Source: Planococcus halocryophilus
Lineage (GTDB): Bacteria > Bacillota > Bacilli > Bacillales_A > Planococcaceae
Length of the DNA: 64,000 bases
NCBI RefSeq assembly: GCF_001687585.2
Contig: NZ_CP016537.2
Span: 1,646,001-1,710,000, forward strand
Direction of reading: 5' to 3'
Position numbers and translations under genes: made by a program. Positions 16,544-25,767 of this stretch are shown piece by piece. The notes beneath the pieces are model-generated. The model was not told where the DNA came from. It made no database searches and saw only the letters and a list, made by a program, of their open reading frames with translations. The stretch's first letter is position 1. Every line of letters begins with the position of its first letter.

Positions 16544-17434
16544 ATGAATAAACTATCTCTTGATCAATTTGAAAAAGCCGCTTTGTTTTTAAAAACAACA
16601 GCACGACCTTTAGAACGGACTTTATTTGCATGGGAATTTGAAGGTGGTAGCTCTGAGGCTGTTTTAAGTGAAGTGAAAAAATTTCAGAACAAAGATGGTG
16701 GATTTGGTTATGGCTTGGAATCGGATTTTCGCTGTGAGGAATCTTCAGCTTTGGCGACTGCGGTTGGATTGCATCTTTTGAGCGATATTGGCGTAACAGA
16801 GACAGAAGTAACAGTGGAGAAGGGCATTCAATATTTACTAAATACGTTTAACCAAGAAAAGCAAGGGTGGCAAATCGTCCCATGTGCTGTTGAAAATGCA
16901 CCGCGAGCGATTTGGTGGAACTACAGTGAAAATTGGGCATGGGGCAATCCGACCGCTGAAATCATTGGACTTCTCCATCATTATCAGAGCTTAGTACCGG
17001 CGGATTTCTTAGAAGAAATCACATCCCGTGCATTAAATTATTTAAATAACTTAACCACATATGAACCGCATGAGTTGCTTAGCTTTTTAAAACTGTATAA
17101 ACAACTTCCTGCGTCGCAGCAGGCTGTTATTTATCATAAATTAAGCGACATTTTAAAAGAATGTGTAACAACAGATTCAAATCAATGGGACTCATATAGC
17201 CTACAACCTCTTCAAGTTGTTTCTACACCTAACTCTGATTTTTACGATTTATTTAAAGAAATAATTCCAGAAAATTTAACATATGTAATTCAAAGGCAAA
17301 CTAAAGATGGCTATTGGAATCCTACATGGCAATGGGGGCAATTTGAAAAAGAGTGGGAAGTAGCAAAACAGGAATGGCAAGGTGTGCTAACGCTCACTAA
17401 TTTGAAAATTCTTCGCGCATTTAATGCACTGTAA
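16544..17434 (+). CDS. Terpenoid-cyclase / prenyltransferase-like alpha-alpha toroid protein
   Basis: A 296-residue protein of unknown function. Repeats of the kind FQNKDGGFGYGLE (about residues 45-57), RQTKDGYWNPTWQW (about 252-265) and paired helices between them suggest the alpha-alpha barrel of the terpene cyclase / protein prenyltransferase superfamily. The DxDD catalytic motif of squalene-hopene cyclases is absent and the length is under half of a real cyclase, so an enzymatic terpene role is not supported. No signal peptide is present. It precedes a GNAT gene and a RibD-like gene on the same strand; a joint function is not apparent. Confidence 0.65.
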   Translation: MNKLSLDQFEKAALFLKTTARPLERTLFAWEFEGGSSEAVLSEVKKFQNKDGGFGYGLESDFRCEESSALATAVGLHLLSDIGVTETEVTVEKGIQYLLNTFNQEKQGWQIVPCAVENAPRAIWWNYSENWAWGNPTAEIIGLLHHYQSLVPADFLEEITSRALNYLNNLTTYEPHELLSFLKLYKQLPASQQAVIYHKLSDILKECVTTDSNQWDSYSLQPLQVVSTPNSDFYDLFKEIIPENLTYVIQRQTKDGYWNPTWQWGQFEKEWEVAKQEWQGVLTLTNLKILRAFNAL

Positions 17435-17492
17435 ACGAGTTAAATTTTGAACAGTTAATTTTTCTAACTAGAAGATAGTGAGGTCTCATATT

Positions 17493-18002
17493 TTGTATTT
17501 TAAAACAGAACGATTAATTGCAAGAAAGTTAGTGCAGAACGACTTTACGGCGTTTAATAACATGCAAACTAATCACTGCGTGATGAAACATACACTAGGT
17601 AGAGCAAAAACAATTGAAGAAAACAGAGAAGAGCTAGAAAATATTCTTAAGATATATACGCTAAATCACACAAATAAACAAATCATGGGTGTTGTGAGAA
17701 AGTCTGATAATATGGATATGTTAATCGGCACATGTGCAGTCATAAACAAAGCAAGTACTCGTTTTGAAATAGGCTATCGCTTTTCTGAAGAATATTGGGG
17801 AAGCGGTTATGGCCTCGAAATTTTAGAAGGCCTCGTCACTTATTGTTTAACTGAATTAAAGGCAAAAGAAATAACGGCTGAAGTTTATAAGGAAAATGTG
17901 CCGTCAATTAGGCTTCTCGAGAAATCTTCATTAGAATTTGTGAGAGAATATGTTGAAGGCGATAAAAAAGTTCTCTTATATGCGTTAATTAAAAAACAAT
18001 AG
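17493..18002 (+). CDS. GNAT-family N-acetyltransferase (RimJ/RimL type)
   Basis: About 169 residues, starting most likely at TTG 17493, which follows GTGAGG by nine bases and gives the family-typical opening MYFKTERLIARKL; the GTG at 17478 is the alternative. The acetyl-CoA-binding part is FSEEYWGSGYGLEILEGLV (about residues 95-115), and the C-terminal NVPSIRLLEKSSLEFV is the usual GNAT motif B. It would acetylate an amino group of a protein, amino acid or small molecule; the target is unknown. Confidence 0.83.
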   Translation: MYFKTERLIARKLVQNDFTAFNNMQTNHCVMKHTLGRAKTIEENREELENILKIYTLNHTNKQIMGVVRKSDNMDMLIGTCAVINKASTRFEIGYRFSEEYWGSGYGLEILEGLVTYCLTELKAKEITAEVYKENVPSIRLLEKSSLEFVREYVEGDKKVLLYALIKKQ

Positions 18003-18045
18003 TAAGCATTTATCGAGAGATTTGAAAAGGATGGTGGAATTTTAA

Positions 18046-18582
18046 ATGAGAAAGTTAATTTTGAATTTAGCCATTAGCTTAGATGGTTTTATTTCAGATG
18101 AGCACGGGGGATTTGATTGGATTGTAGGGCATGGAGATACCAAAAACGATACGTCCGATGTTTTTGATTTTGCCGAATTTCTGGACAGTATCGATACCAT
18201 CGTTATGGGTTCAAAAGCATACGAAGATGTAGTATTAACCAATCTTGATACGTATGACGATAAGAAAATCTTAGTTGCAACGACAAGAGCGCTTGAGAAA
18301 AGAGATAATGTAGAATTTATTCAAGGTGATGTTTGTAAAGTTGTCTTGGCATTAAAAGAAAAAGAAGGCAAAGACATTTGGTTATACGGGGGAGGTATTC
18401 TTGCTGAACCATTTGTGAATGCTAACCTTGTAGATGAATACATTATCGGAATTATTCCAACCATTTTAGGACGGGGACGGACGTTGTTTAAAGGTGATAA
18501 TCCCAAAATCGATTTACATCTTGATCGTGCAACTGTGACGGATGGTATCTCGATGCTAGTTTATAGCAGAAAATCAAGCTGA
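18046..18582 (+). CDS. Dihydrofolate-reductase-like protein (RibD C-terminal family)
   Basis: A 178-residue cytoplasmic protein of the RibD_C / DHFR-like fold. LNLAISLDGFISDEHGGFDW at the start, VMGSKAYEDV in the middle and IWLYGGGILAEPFVNANLVDEYII are the conserved strands of this family, which binds NADPH. It is single-domain like B. subtilis YyaP, not the bifunctional riboflavin enzyme. The start has no strong AGGAGG but GGATGG precedes the ATG by about 12 bases. The substrate is unknown. Confidence 0.85.
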   Translation: MRKLILNLAISLDGFISDEHGGFDWIVGHGDTKNDTSDVFDFAEFLDSIDTIVMGSKAYEDVVLTNLDTYDDKKILVATTRALEKRDNVEFIQGDVCKVVLALKEKEGKDIWLYGGGILAEPFVNANLVDEYIIGIIPTILGRGRTLFKGDNPKIDLHLDRATVTDGISMLVYSRKSS

Positions 18583-18637
18583 ACTAAATTTCATAAGATT
18601 TAACGTCAACAATTCTTGCTGACTTCTCGGCACTGCT

Positions 18638-18676
18638 AAAAAAACAAGTAGCGAAATTTATCGCTACTTGTTTTTT
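18638..18676. terminator. Bidirectional terminator
   Basis: AAAAACAAGTAGCGA (18640-18654) and TCGCTACTTGTTTTT (18661-18675) pair perfectly. It lies between the converging RibD-like and HVHP genes. Confidence 0.88.
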
Positions 18677-18708
18677 CTTAAATGTGTAGTTCAAAAATTT
18701 AGCTGTTC

Positions 18709-19404
18709 CTATTCGTTAGAAAACACTTTGACAGCAAACGGAAAGTGCATAACACCCGTATCTGAAAAGTTGAATTCAGCCCATAATTTATAAAATCCTG
18801 CCGAAGGAAAGTTGGCTTCGAAAACAGTTTGATCATTAGATGTGGGATGAACATGTAGAAATTGTTTTCCATTTTCATCTAATACAACCACATGACCTAA
18901 AGCACCTAAATAAGGTAAAGGAGTCTCATTATTTAAATCAAAAGATAATGTAGCAGATTTACCAGCAATTAGTTGTGGTCTTTGAAATGTAACTTTTTTA
19001 CCTTCAAACTCTTTTGTTGAACGATCACTTTCAATAAGAGTTTCCCAATTTATTTCAGCAGTGTGGGAACTCTCCCCGACAGTTATTGTGTTTGGTTCAA
19101 TCGTATAATTCAATCCAACGGGATTTATGTCCACAAATGTAAGGTAACGATCTTCAGGTAAATTCACATCCACTTCGTAATCGCCAGACTCGTTTTCAAT
19201 AGGGTGAACGTGTATAAAGTTTTCAAAATCTGAACTGACAATAATTAAATGTATTTTTTTTTCATGTGTTTCGGTTAAATCCACCGGTTGATTGTGTAGA
19301 TCTCTAATTGTGATGGTCACACGTCCGGAATTGTATGTCGTATTTACTTGTACTTCAGAAGCTCCGCTATTTTCTTCATGATGTTGGTGATGATTAATAT
19401 TCAA
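18709..19404 (-). CDS. Two-domain HVHP-motif protein of unknown function
   Basis: A 231-residue protein starting at TTG after AAGGAGGCG. It begins with a His-rich stretch (NHHQHHEE) and has two beta-rich halves, each with an HVHP motif (about residues 68-71 and 187-190) and a YLTFVDINP or FYKLWAEF strand. This layout suggests two copies of a cupredoxin/YtkA-like beta sandwich whose His residues might bind metal. No signal peptide or membrane segment is visible, which is odd for a copper-type beta-sandwich protein. It is 23 bp downstream of a MATE transporter gene in the same operon. Metal binding is a suggestion, not shown. Confidence 0.6.
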   Translation of the reverse strand: MNINHHQHHEENSGASEVQVNTTYNSGRVTITIRDLHNQPVDLTETHEKKIHLIIVSSDFENFIHVHPIENESGDYEVDVNLPEDRYLTFVDINPVGLNYTIEPNTITVGESSHTAEINWETLIESDRSTKEFEGKKVTFQRPQLIAGKSATLSFDLNNETPLPYLGALGHVVVLDENGKQFLHVHPTSNDQTVFEANFPSAGFYKLWAEFNFSDTGVMHFPFAVKVFSNE

Positions 19405-19427
19405 ACAAAACGCCTCCTTGGTTTCTT

Positions 19428-20867
19428 TTAATAATTATTTGAATTAGTAGACATATTTTCTTTATTAGTTTGTGGGTGACATTGAGATTCGGGTTCAGGT
19501 GCTTTTTCAAGCGTCATCCATTGACCGCGTTGGAATTGAATCACTAACACGACTGATCGAAATGCAATATCAATTCCTATTGCAATCCAAACACCAGCTA
19601 ATCCGAAGCCTAACCGGATTCCTAATAAATATACGAGAACTGTACGAACAGCCCACATACCAACTGCAGTTAAATACATCGGGAACTTTGTGTTATTTGC
19701 TCCTTGGAACGATCCAGTTAACACCAATAACACAGCAAGAAAGGGTTGAAAGATACCTGAAATTTTTAAAGCAGTACCAATATCACTAATTACCGCAGGG
19801 TCTTCTGTGAAGAAAGCAGCTGCCCATTCTCCAAAGAAAAACAAGACAGCCCCCAATAAAGTCATACAAAAAACAGTGAACTGGATAGACAACTTCGCAT
19901 ACTTTCTCGCCTCATCTAAATTTCCTGCTCCAATTTGTTGACCCACAAGAATAGTAGCTGCTGTAGCAAAGCCATATCCTATCATGTAAGAAAACACTTC
20001 GACGTTACCAGCTATTTGGTGCGCTGCAAAAGCATTAGTGCCAAGTGCTACAACAAATCCAAAATAGACAATTTGGCCAGCTCGCATAACTAAACGTTCT
20101 CCGGCGGCAGGTGCCCCTAAAGAGGAGAGTTCAAGTAAATGGTCTTTATCTAATTGCCAATAATCTTTTCTAAATGCGAGTACCCGATTTTTATTGATGT
20201 AAAAGAAAAGAGCAAAACTACCGATTAAACGCGAGACAACGGTAGCAATTGCTGCACCGACAATGCCAAGTTCCGGAATAAATAAAAACCCGAAAATTAA
20301 TACATAATCGAGCAATGCGTTAATCCCATTAATAACAAAACTAATCATCATTGGGGTTTTAGTATCACCTGAACCTCTCAAGATGGCACTCATAACAAAC
20401 ATTAAGGACATTATGACTGAAGGGATACCGACAATTCGAAAGTATAAGGTACCCAATTCCAACACTTCATCTTCAATGCCCATTAACTGTAGAAGTGGCT
20501 CAGCAAAAAACCACGTTGCGATACCCGTCAAAATCCCCAAAAGAACTGCGAGTAGTATAGATTGCTGAGAAATGTGTCTAGCTTTTTCCGGCTGATTTGC
20601 CCCTAAAAAGTTAGCAATCCGTACATTGGCTGCAACTCCGATTGCCATAAAAAGTGCAAAGTAAATAGCAAGTACCGCATTGGTAATCCCTACTGCTGAA
20701 ACGGCGGCTAAACTGATTTGAGACACAAAATAAGTATCCACAAAACCTAGCAGCGTTTGAAAGAAATTTTCTATTACTGCAGGCACAGCCAAAATTACAA
20801 TGATTTTCAAGCGATCTCGATCGTTTTGTGGTTTTAACACATGATCTTTTACAATTGGCTTTTCCAT
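19428..20867 (-). CDS. MATE-family multidrug efflux transporter
   Basis: A 479-residue membrane protein with 12 helices. The N-terminal IVILAVPAVIENFFQTLLGFVD, the FFQPFLAVLLVLTGSFQGANNT and GSGDTKTPM loops are typical of NorM/DinF-type MATE pumps, which expel cationic drugs or metabolites using a Na+ or H+ gradient. The start ATG follows GAAAGGACAAATTCT. The polar tail after about residue 450 is long (about 30 residues) and variable. The HVHP protein gene follows in the same operon. Confidence 0.9.
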   Translation of the reverse strand: MEKPIVKDHVLKPQNDRDRLKIIVILAVPAVIENFFQTLLGFVDTYFVSQISLAAVSAVGITNAVLAIYFALFMAIGVAANVRIANFLGANQPEKARHISQQSILLAVLLGILTGIATWFFAEPLLQLMGIEDEVLELGTLYFRIVGIPSVIMSLMFVMSAILRGSGDTKTPMMISFVINGINALLDYVLIFGFLFIPELGIVGAAIATVVSRLIGSFALFFYINKNRVLAFRKDYWQLDKDHLLELSSLGAPAAGERLVMRAGQIVYFGFVVALGTNAFAAHQIAGNVEVFSYMIGYGFATAATILVGQQIGAGNLDEARKYAKLSIQFTVFCMTLLGAVLFFFGEWAAAFFTEDPAVISDIGTALKISGIFQPFLAVLLVLTGSFQGANNTKFPMYLTAVGMWAVRTVLVYLLGIRLGFGLAGVWIAIGIDIAFRSVVLVIQFQRGQWMTLEKAPEPESQCHPQTNKENMSTNSNNY

Positions 20868-21016
20868 AGAATTTGTCCTTTCCCAATCTAGCTTTGATTG
20901 TAATTTTTTAATCCGTTATTTTCTGATACTTTATAAAATTTCCCTTTCCTTTTACGAGATAAACTCCATAGAAAATGCATAGTTTCCTTAAAGAATCCAA
21001 AGTTAATAGAAAGAAA

Positions 21017-21058
21017 AAAGGAAGAAAAGTGATATCTGTTCATCACTTTTCTTCCTTT
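21017..21058 (-). terminator. Terminator of the DedA-PAP2 fusion gene
   Basis: A perfect 17-bp stem (21017-21033 with 21042-21058) is followed on the minus strand by CCTTTTTTC. Confidence 0.88.
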
Positions 21059-21076
21059 GATTATAAAAATATATTT

Positions 21077-22399
21077 TTATAAATTAGCTTTTCTTTTTAA
21101 AGCACCATCTTTAATTTTCAAGTTTTTTAGTAACAGCAGAAACTCAAAAGTGAAAATTGTAAGCCCAAGCCACACACCCCCAAAAACATAGCCCGCTAAA
21201 ATATCACTTGGAAGCTCTACCTCTAAAAACATGCGGTTTAAAGCAATTAAAATCAAAAGAATTAATAGGACAAAAGGAAAGAATGTGCGTATCCAAACCT
21301 TTTCGATGGTTTTAACTAAGATAAAGACGACAATACCATAAATCACTAAGGTCATTAAAGACTGCTCACTCGGAAATGAATACCAAAGGTTTGCTAGTGT
21401 TTGATTTAGAGGAGAAAAATGATGAAATATTTTTCTTATCAATTCTTCGTATATTTCTCCACCTCCAACGACCACCAATAGGAATAATAATCGGGGAACT
21501 ATATCGATATTTTTCCGTAAAATCCACAAAACAATAAATAGAAGAATTGTGATCAAGGTGTTTTTTGAACCTAGGAACGAAAAAAACAAGATGAAAGTAG
21601 ACCAAGATTCAGTAAAAATAAACTGGATTATTAGATCCGTAATGTCGTTGAAATCTTGAAATTCATTTCCTAAAAAGTCCTGTATTAAGCCAATCATTAA
21701 AAGAAATAAACCAAAAGTGACTATTGCTGTGCTTATTAATAAAATGGCGACCTTTTTACGCGAATGCATTAAGTATAAAGAAATTTCCAAAAAACGAGTG
21801 GCGTAATCATGGAACTGCGCTTTGTATTTTTTGTATAGATACATTCCGACTAAAAAAACAATTGCGAATATAGCAGCTATGAAGAAATATTTTTTGATCG
21901 AACTATGAAATTGTTCCCATTCGGGACCTAAAATTTTGCCGAATGTTATAAATAGACTGACCCAAAGAAAAGCGCCACTATATGCATATAAGGCATATAG
22001 TCGAAATGGTATTTGAATAATGCCGGAAAAATAGCCTGTAATATGTCTAATCCCCGGTATAAAATACGCAACGATTAACAACTTATTTCCGTGTTTATTA
22101 AACCATACGGATATCTTACTGATTTTTGCTGGTCCCATATGAAAATGGTGTCCATATTTGGTGAAAAAAGGTGCTCCTAATTTGCGGCCGATAGAATAGG
22201 AAATGGTCATTCCGATTGAAGTACCTGCACCTGCTACGATTATGCTATAAACCCAGTTTAAATCATGTTGGTACACAAGAAATCCGCTGTAAGTCATAAG
22301 GACTTCGCCAGGTATAGGAAAAGCAATCAGTTCAAGAAGTAGTGCTCCGAACAAAACGATATATCCATACTGTTCAAGGTAAGCAATGATATTCTCCAT
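21077..22399 (-). CDS. DedA-family (VTT) and degenerate PAP2-family fusion membrane protein
   Basis: A 440-residue protein from the ATG at 22399 after TTGGAGGC; the TTG at 22414 overlaps that site. Residues about 1-195 are a DedA/VTT domain (ELIAFPIPGEVLMTYSGFL, FIPGIRHITGYFSG), a family linked to phospholipid scrambling and membrane homeostasis. Residues about 235-430 look like a PAP2 phosphatase, but its catalytic motifs are changed: PSGH appears as PSEQ, and the SR-x5-H-x3-D motif appears as NRMFLEVELPSD with the His replaced by Glu. The phosphatase part is thus probably inactive and may sense or hold a lipid. It is divergent from the APC permease gene. Confidence 0.83.
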   Translation of the reverse strand: MENIIAYLEQYGYIVLFGALLLELIAFPIPGEVLMTYSGFLVYQHDLNWVYSIIVAGAGTSIGMTISYSIGRKLGAPFFTKYGHHFHMGPAKISKISVWFNKHGNKLLIVAYFIPGIRHITGYFSGIIQIPFRLYALYAYSGAFLWVSLFITFGKILGPEWEQFHSSIKKYFFIAAIFAIVFLVGMYLYKKYKAQFHDYATRFLEISLYLMHSRKKVAILLISTAIVTFGLFLLMIGLIQDFLGNEFQDFNDITDLIIQFIFTESWSTFILFFSFLGSKNTLITILLFIVLWILRKNIDIVPRLLFLLVVVGGGEIYEELIRKIFHHFSPLNQTLANLWYSFPSEQSLMTLVIYGIVVFILVKTIEKVWIRTFFPFVLLILLILIALNRMFLEVELPSDILAGYVFGGVWLGLTIFTFEFLLLLKNLKIKDGALKRKANL

Positions 22400-22668
22400 A
22401 AGAAATGCCTCCAAAAAGTATCTCGTATAAATCAGTTTACAGCAGAAGTGAATGTCACTCTAGGCTAAAACCAAATGTTGTGTCGTATTTATAAAATGGC
22501 TGTGTGCAAGTTCAACTTCTCACTATATACATAAAACTATTTAAATGTGCAGTTTGTGTCGAATTTTCATATTCCTGTTTAACTAAAAGTTGTCTAGGGA
22601 AAATTCAAGTAATCGCAAAGCAGTGTGGACAGCTAACTTTTCATCGAAATGTAGCATGGTTCATTTGT

Positions 22669-22674
22669 TATAAT
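22669..22674 (+). promoter_or_regulatory. Extended -10 promoter of the APC permease gene
   Basis: TATAAT preceded by TG one base before (TTGTTATAAT), 29 bp ahead of the start codon. No good -35 box is visible. The rest of 22400-22668, between divergent genes, shows no other feature. Confidence 0.5.
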
Positions 22675-22702
22675 GCTTGTACATAGAATGGAGGAATGGA
22701 GA

Positions 22703-23995
22703 ATGGCAGATTATAAAAAGGATAGTATTTCCTTAACGGGGGCCGTCGGATTAGGAACCGGCGTGATGATTAGCGCAGGAATTTTCGCCTTACTCGGACA
22801 AGTCGCGCAACTTGCAGGAGCTTGGTTCCCGTTAATATTTATTGCGGGTGGGATTGTCACAGCGTTTAGTGCTTATTCTTATATTAAATTGAGCAATGAA
22901 TTTCCATCAGCCGGTGGAATTGGCATGTTTTTAGTCCAAGCGTATGGGAAAGGGACAATTACAGCTGCTGCTGCATTATTAATGGCAATTTCAATGGTCA
23001 TTAACCAAAGTTTGGTTGCTAGAACATTTGGGACGTATACGTTACAACTTTTTGATGTGGATCAATCAAGTTATCTTGTACCACTATTAGGGGTCGGGTT
23101 ACTAACTTTTGCTTTTCTAGTAAATATTTCTGGCAATAGCTTTATACAGTCGTTTACATCCATAGCGTCACTACTAAAAATTGCGGGACTAGCTGTTTTT
23201 GGGATAGGAGGATTAAGCGTTGCTGGATTTTCTTTTGCACCTGCAGAAAGCGGAGGGAATTCGGTAGATCCTACAATCGCTAGTTACATAGCTGCTGTAG
23301 CGTTAACAATTTTAGCTTTTAAAGGGTTTACAACGATCACCAATAGTGGTTCTGAAATAACCAAACCTAAGAAAAATGTTGGCAGAGCCATTATGATTTC
23401 GATTTCAATTAGTTTGCTTGTTTACTTATTAATTGCATGGTCAGTTTCAAGTAATTTGCCGTTGGACCAAATTATTAAAACAAAAGATTATGCACTTGCT
23501 GAAGCGGCTAGACCTGCATTTGGAGACTATGGACTTTGGTTTACTGTAGGTATTGCCATCATCGCAACAATTTCTGGAATTATCGCAAGTGTATTTGCTG
23601 TATCTCGAATGTTAGCGATGTTAACAGATATGAAACTGATTCCTCACAAACACTTCGGTATGCCAGGAGATATTCAAAAACATACCTTGGTTTACACGAT
23701 TGTATTGGCGATGTTCCTAACCATCTTTTTCGATTTGAGTCGAATTGCTTCAATGGGAGCAATTTTATACTTGGTTATGGACATGATTATCCATTGGGGC
23801 GTGTTCAAGCATTTGCGCGAAAAAGTGGGAGCGAATTCAGTGATCGTGTTGACCGCGCTGTCATTGGATGCCGTCATACTCGCTGCATTTATTTGGGTAA
23901 AAATAAACTCTGACTTATTTGTTGTCGGTGTATCCTTTGTATTTATCCTGTTAATCTTTGCAGGGGAACGTTTCTTTTTAAAACGTACGGCTTAA
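22703..23995 (+). CDS. APC-superfamily amino acid permease
   Basis: A 430-residue membrane protein with about 12 helices, starting at ATG 22703 six bases after GGAGGAA; the ATG at 22673 lies upstream of that site. LTGAVGLGTGVMISAGIFALLGQVA is the substrate-backbone motif of helix 1 in APC transporters, and FKGFTTITNSGSEITKPKKNVGRAI is the conserved helix 6 / loop 6 region. It likely imports an amino acid or amine by proton symport or exchange; the substrate is unknown. It stands alone, ending in a strong terminator. Confidence 0.9.
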   Translation: MADYKKDSISLTGAVGLGTGVMISAGIFALLGQVAQLAGAWFPLIFIAGGIVTAFSAYSYIKLSNEFPSAGGIGMFLVQAYGKGTITAAAALLMAISMVINQSLVARTFGTYTLQLFDVDQSSYLVPLLGVGLLTFAFLVNISGNSFIQSFTSIASLLKIAGLAVFGIGGLSVAGFSFAPAESGGNSVDPTIASYIAAVALTILAFKGFTTITNSGSEITKPKKNVGRAIMISISISLLVYLLIAWSVSSNLPLDQIIKTKDYALAEAARPAFGDYGLWFTVGIAIIATISGIIASVFAVSRMLAMLTDMKLIPHKHFGMPGDIQKHTLVYTIVLAMFLTIFFDLSRIASMGAILYLVMDMIIHWGVFKHLREKVGANSVIVLTALSLDAVILAAFIWVKINSDLFVVGVSFVFILLIFAGERFFLKRTA

Positions 23996-24027
23996 CCAAT
24001 TTGCAAATGTTGTAAAACTGATCATAT

Positions 24028-24077
24028 AAATACCCCCGAAAAGTTAGGTGAACCTTAACTTTTCGGGGGTATTTTTT
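24028..24077. terminator. Bidirectional terminator with a 19-bp stem
   Basis: AAATACCCCCGAAAAGTTA pairs with TTAACTTTTCGGGGGTATTT and runs into TTTTTATT. It lies between the converging permease and multicopper oxidase genes. Confidence 0.9.
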
Positions 24078-24082
24078 ATTAT

Positions 24083-25584
24083 TTAATAGATTTCAATTTG
24101 TCCCATCATGCCATTGTCTTCATGTTCTAAAATATGACAATGAAATACGTACACACCTTTTTCTGGGAAAGTGACGAGCAGTTTTACTCTTTCTCCGGGA
24201 TTAACTAATACACTGTCTTTTAATCCTTGTTCGTCTGGATCCACTTTTTTACCATCACGAGATATAACTTTGAATTGAGTCCCATGAATGTGGAACGGGT
24301 GAATCATACCACCCATCATATCCCTTTTATTGTATACTTCCCACACTTCAGTTACGCCTTGTTCTTGGCGTAAGTCAATGCGATCAGCATCAAACTTCTT
24401 GCCGTTAATCGTAACCATGTCCATCATGCCAAACAATTCGATATTTTTTTCAACAGGCATTTCTTTTTCCTCTTGCGATAGGAATGGCTCTTCAGTTGTC
24501 CACATTTCAGTTGAATCTGCGGTAGAACCGTCAAGTTCTAAATCAAATGGCAACAATTCGACACCTTCATCATTAATGATGGCAAGCGATTCTTCGGTTG
24601 TTAGTTTTGAAAAGTCGATTAAAATTTCTGCGCGCTCTGATGCTGCTAGTGTTAATTCTTGAGTCTCAACAGGTTCATCGAGCAAACTGCCGTCAGAAGC
24701 AATTTGAGTAAAGCTAGCGCCATTGCTTAGACTGAATGTGTAGTTCCGCGCATTCGATCCATTTAATAGACGGAAACGCATAATCGGTTCCGTAATCGTT
24801 AATTTAGGATTGACTGTGCCATTAACAATAGAAACGTCCCCTAACGTACCATCTTCATTCATAAGTTGATTGTAATTCAACTGCTTGTCTTCATCAAAAA
24901 GACGATCTTGGAAAATCAGTGGAATATCATTGACTCCATATTCGTTTGGTATAGTTGGATTTTCCTTATCGGAGCTATCGATAAGCAACATACCTGATAA
25001 TCCTCTATACACTTGCTCAGCAGTCATTTCATGAACGTGTGGATGATACCACAAGGTGGCGGCTGGCTGGTCGGCTTCTAATGTGACGATTCGACTTTCA
25101 CCTGGTTGGATTTCATCACTAGGGCCACCATCAATTTCACTTGGAACTTCAAGACCGTGCCAATGAAATGTAGTCGGTTCATTTAAATCATTGGTGATTT
25201 TGACGACCACCTTTTTTCCTTCTTCTATTGTAAGGGTAGGGCCAAGCAAATTACCGTTATATCCGTATGTCTCTGTTGAAACTCCTTTAAAGAATTCAGT
25301 AGTTCCTTCTTGTGCAACAACTTCATAATCGTAATTTTGATCTTTTTGCTTTTCGAGTAATGGAGGGATTGCCAATTCGTTTAATCCTTCAGAAGATGCA
25401 AGGGAAGGCACATTACCATGATTCATCATTGAACCCATACCACCTTGATTTATCCCCCCATACCTTGGTCATAATCTTCTTCGCTCATCATATTTGAATT
25501 CATCCCACCATTGTTACCGGAACAAGCAGATAAGGTTATAGCTAAAAAAAGCAATATTCCTATCAATTTATTTTTGTAATTCAT
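24083..25584 (-). pseudogene. Multicopper oxidase lipoprotein, frameshifted at a C6/G6 run
   Basis: The long frame (24083-25438, 451 residues) is a multicopper oxidase with all copper sites: HWHG (type 2/3), WYHPHVHEM, HPFHIHG and HCHILEHEDNGMM, the last holding the type 1 Cys and the Met ligand. Upstream on the same strand an ATG at 25584 (after AGAAGGG) opens a lipoprotein signal peptide LLFLAITLSACSGNNGG whose frame stops just after a G6 run (plus-strand C6 at 25454-25459). Adding one G fuses the two frames as a 500-residue membrane-anchored oxidase with a Met/Gly-rich linker. Such enzymes oxidise Cu(I) and protect the envelope. It is divergent from a copper-linked lipoprotein and a CopB-type ATPase. 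Confidence 0.87.
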
Positions 25585-25767
25585 CGTTAACCCTTCTTTC
25601 TTTCGTATATACTGGTACTTTACCTAAAAGATATGCATAACACGTGCAGGAATAGGGGCATTCTTATGGATATATGGATAAGGCTAAAAGAATTCAATCT
25701 GCACAAAAAATCAAAATATTTCCTTTACACTTGAGAGAGAACTGATTGTATAGAGAGAGGGAGAACG

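Noticed and set aside
22504..22686. 60-codon frame upstream of the APC permease
   Set aside because: No ribosome binding site and it overlaps the permease promoter.
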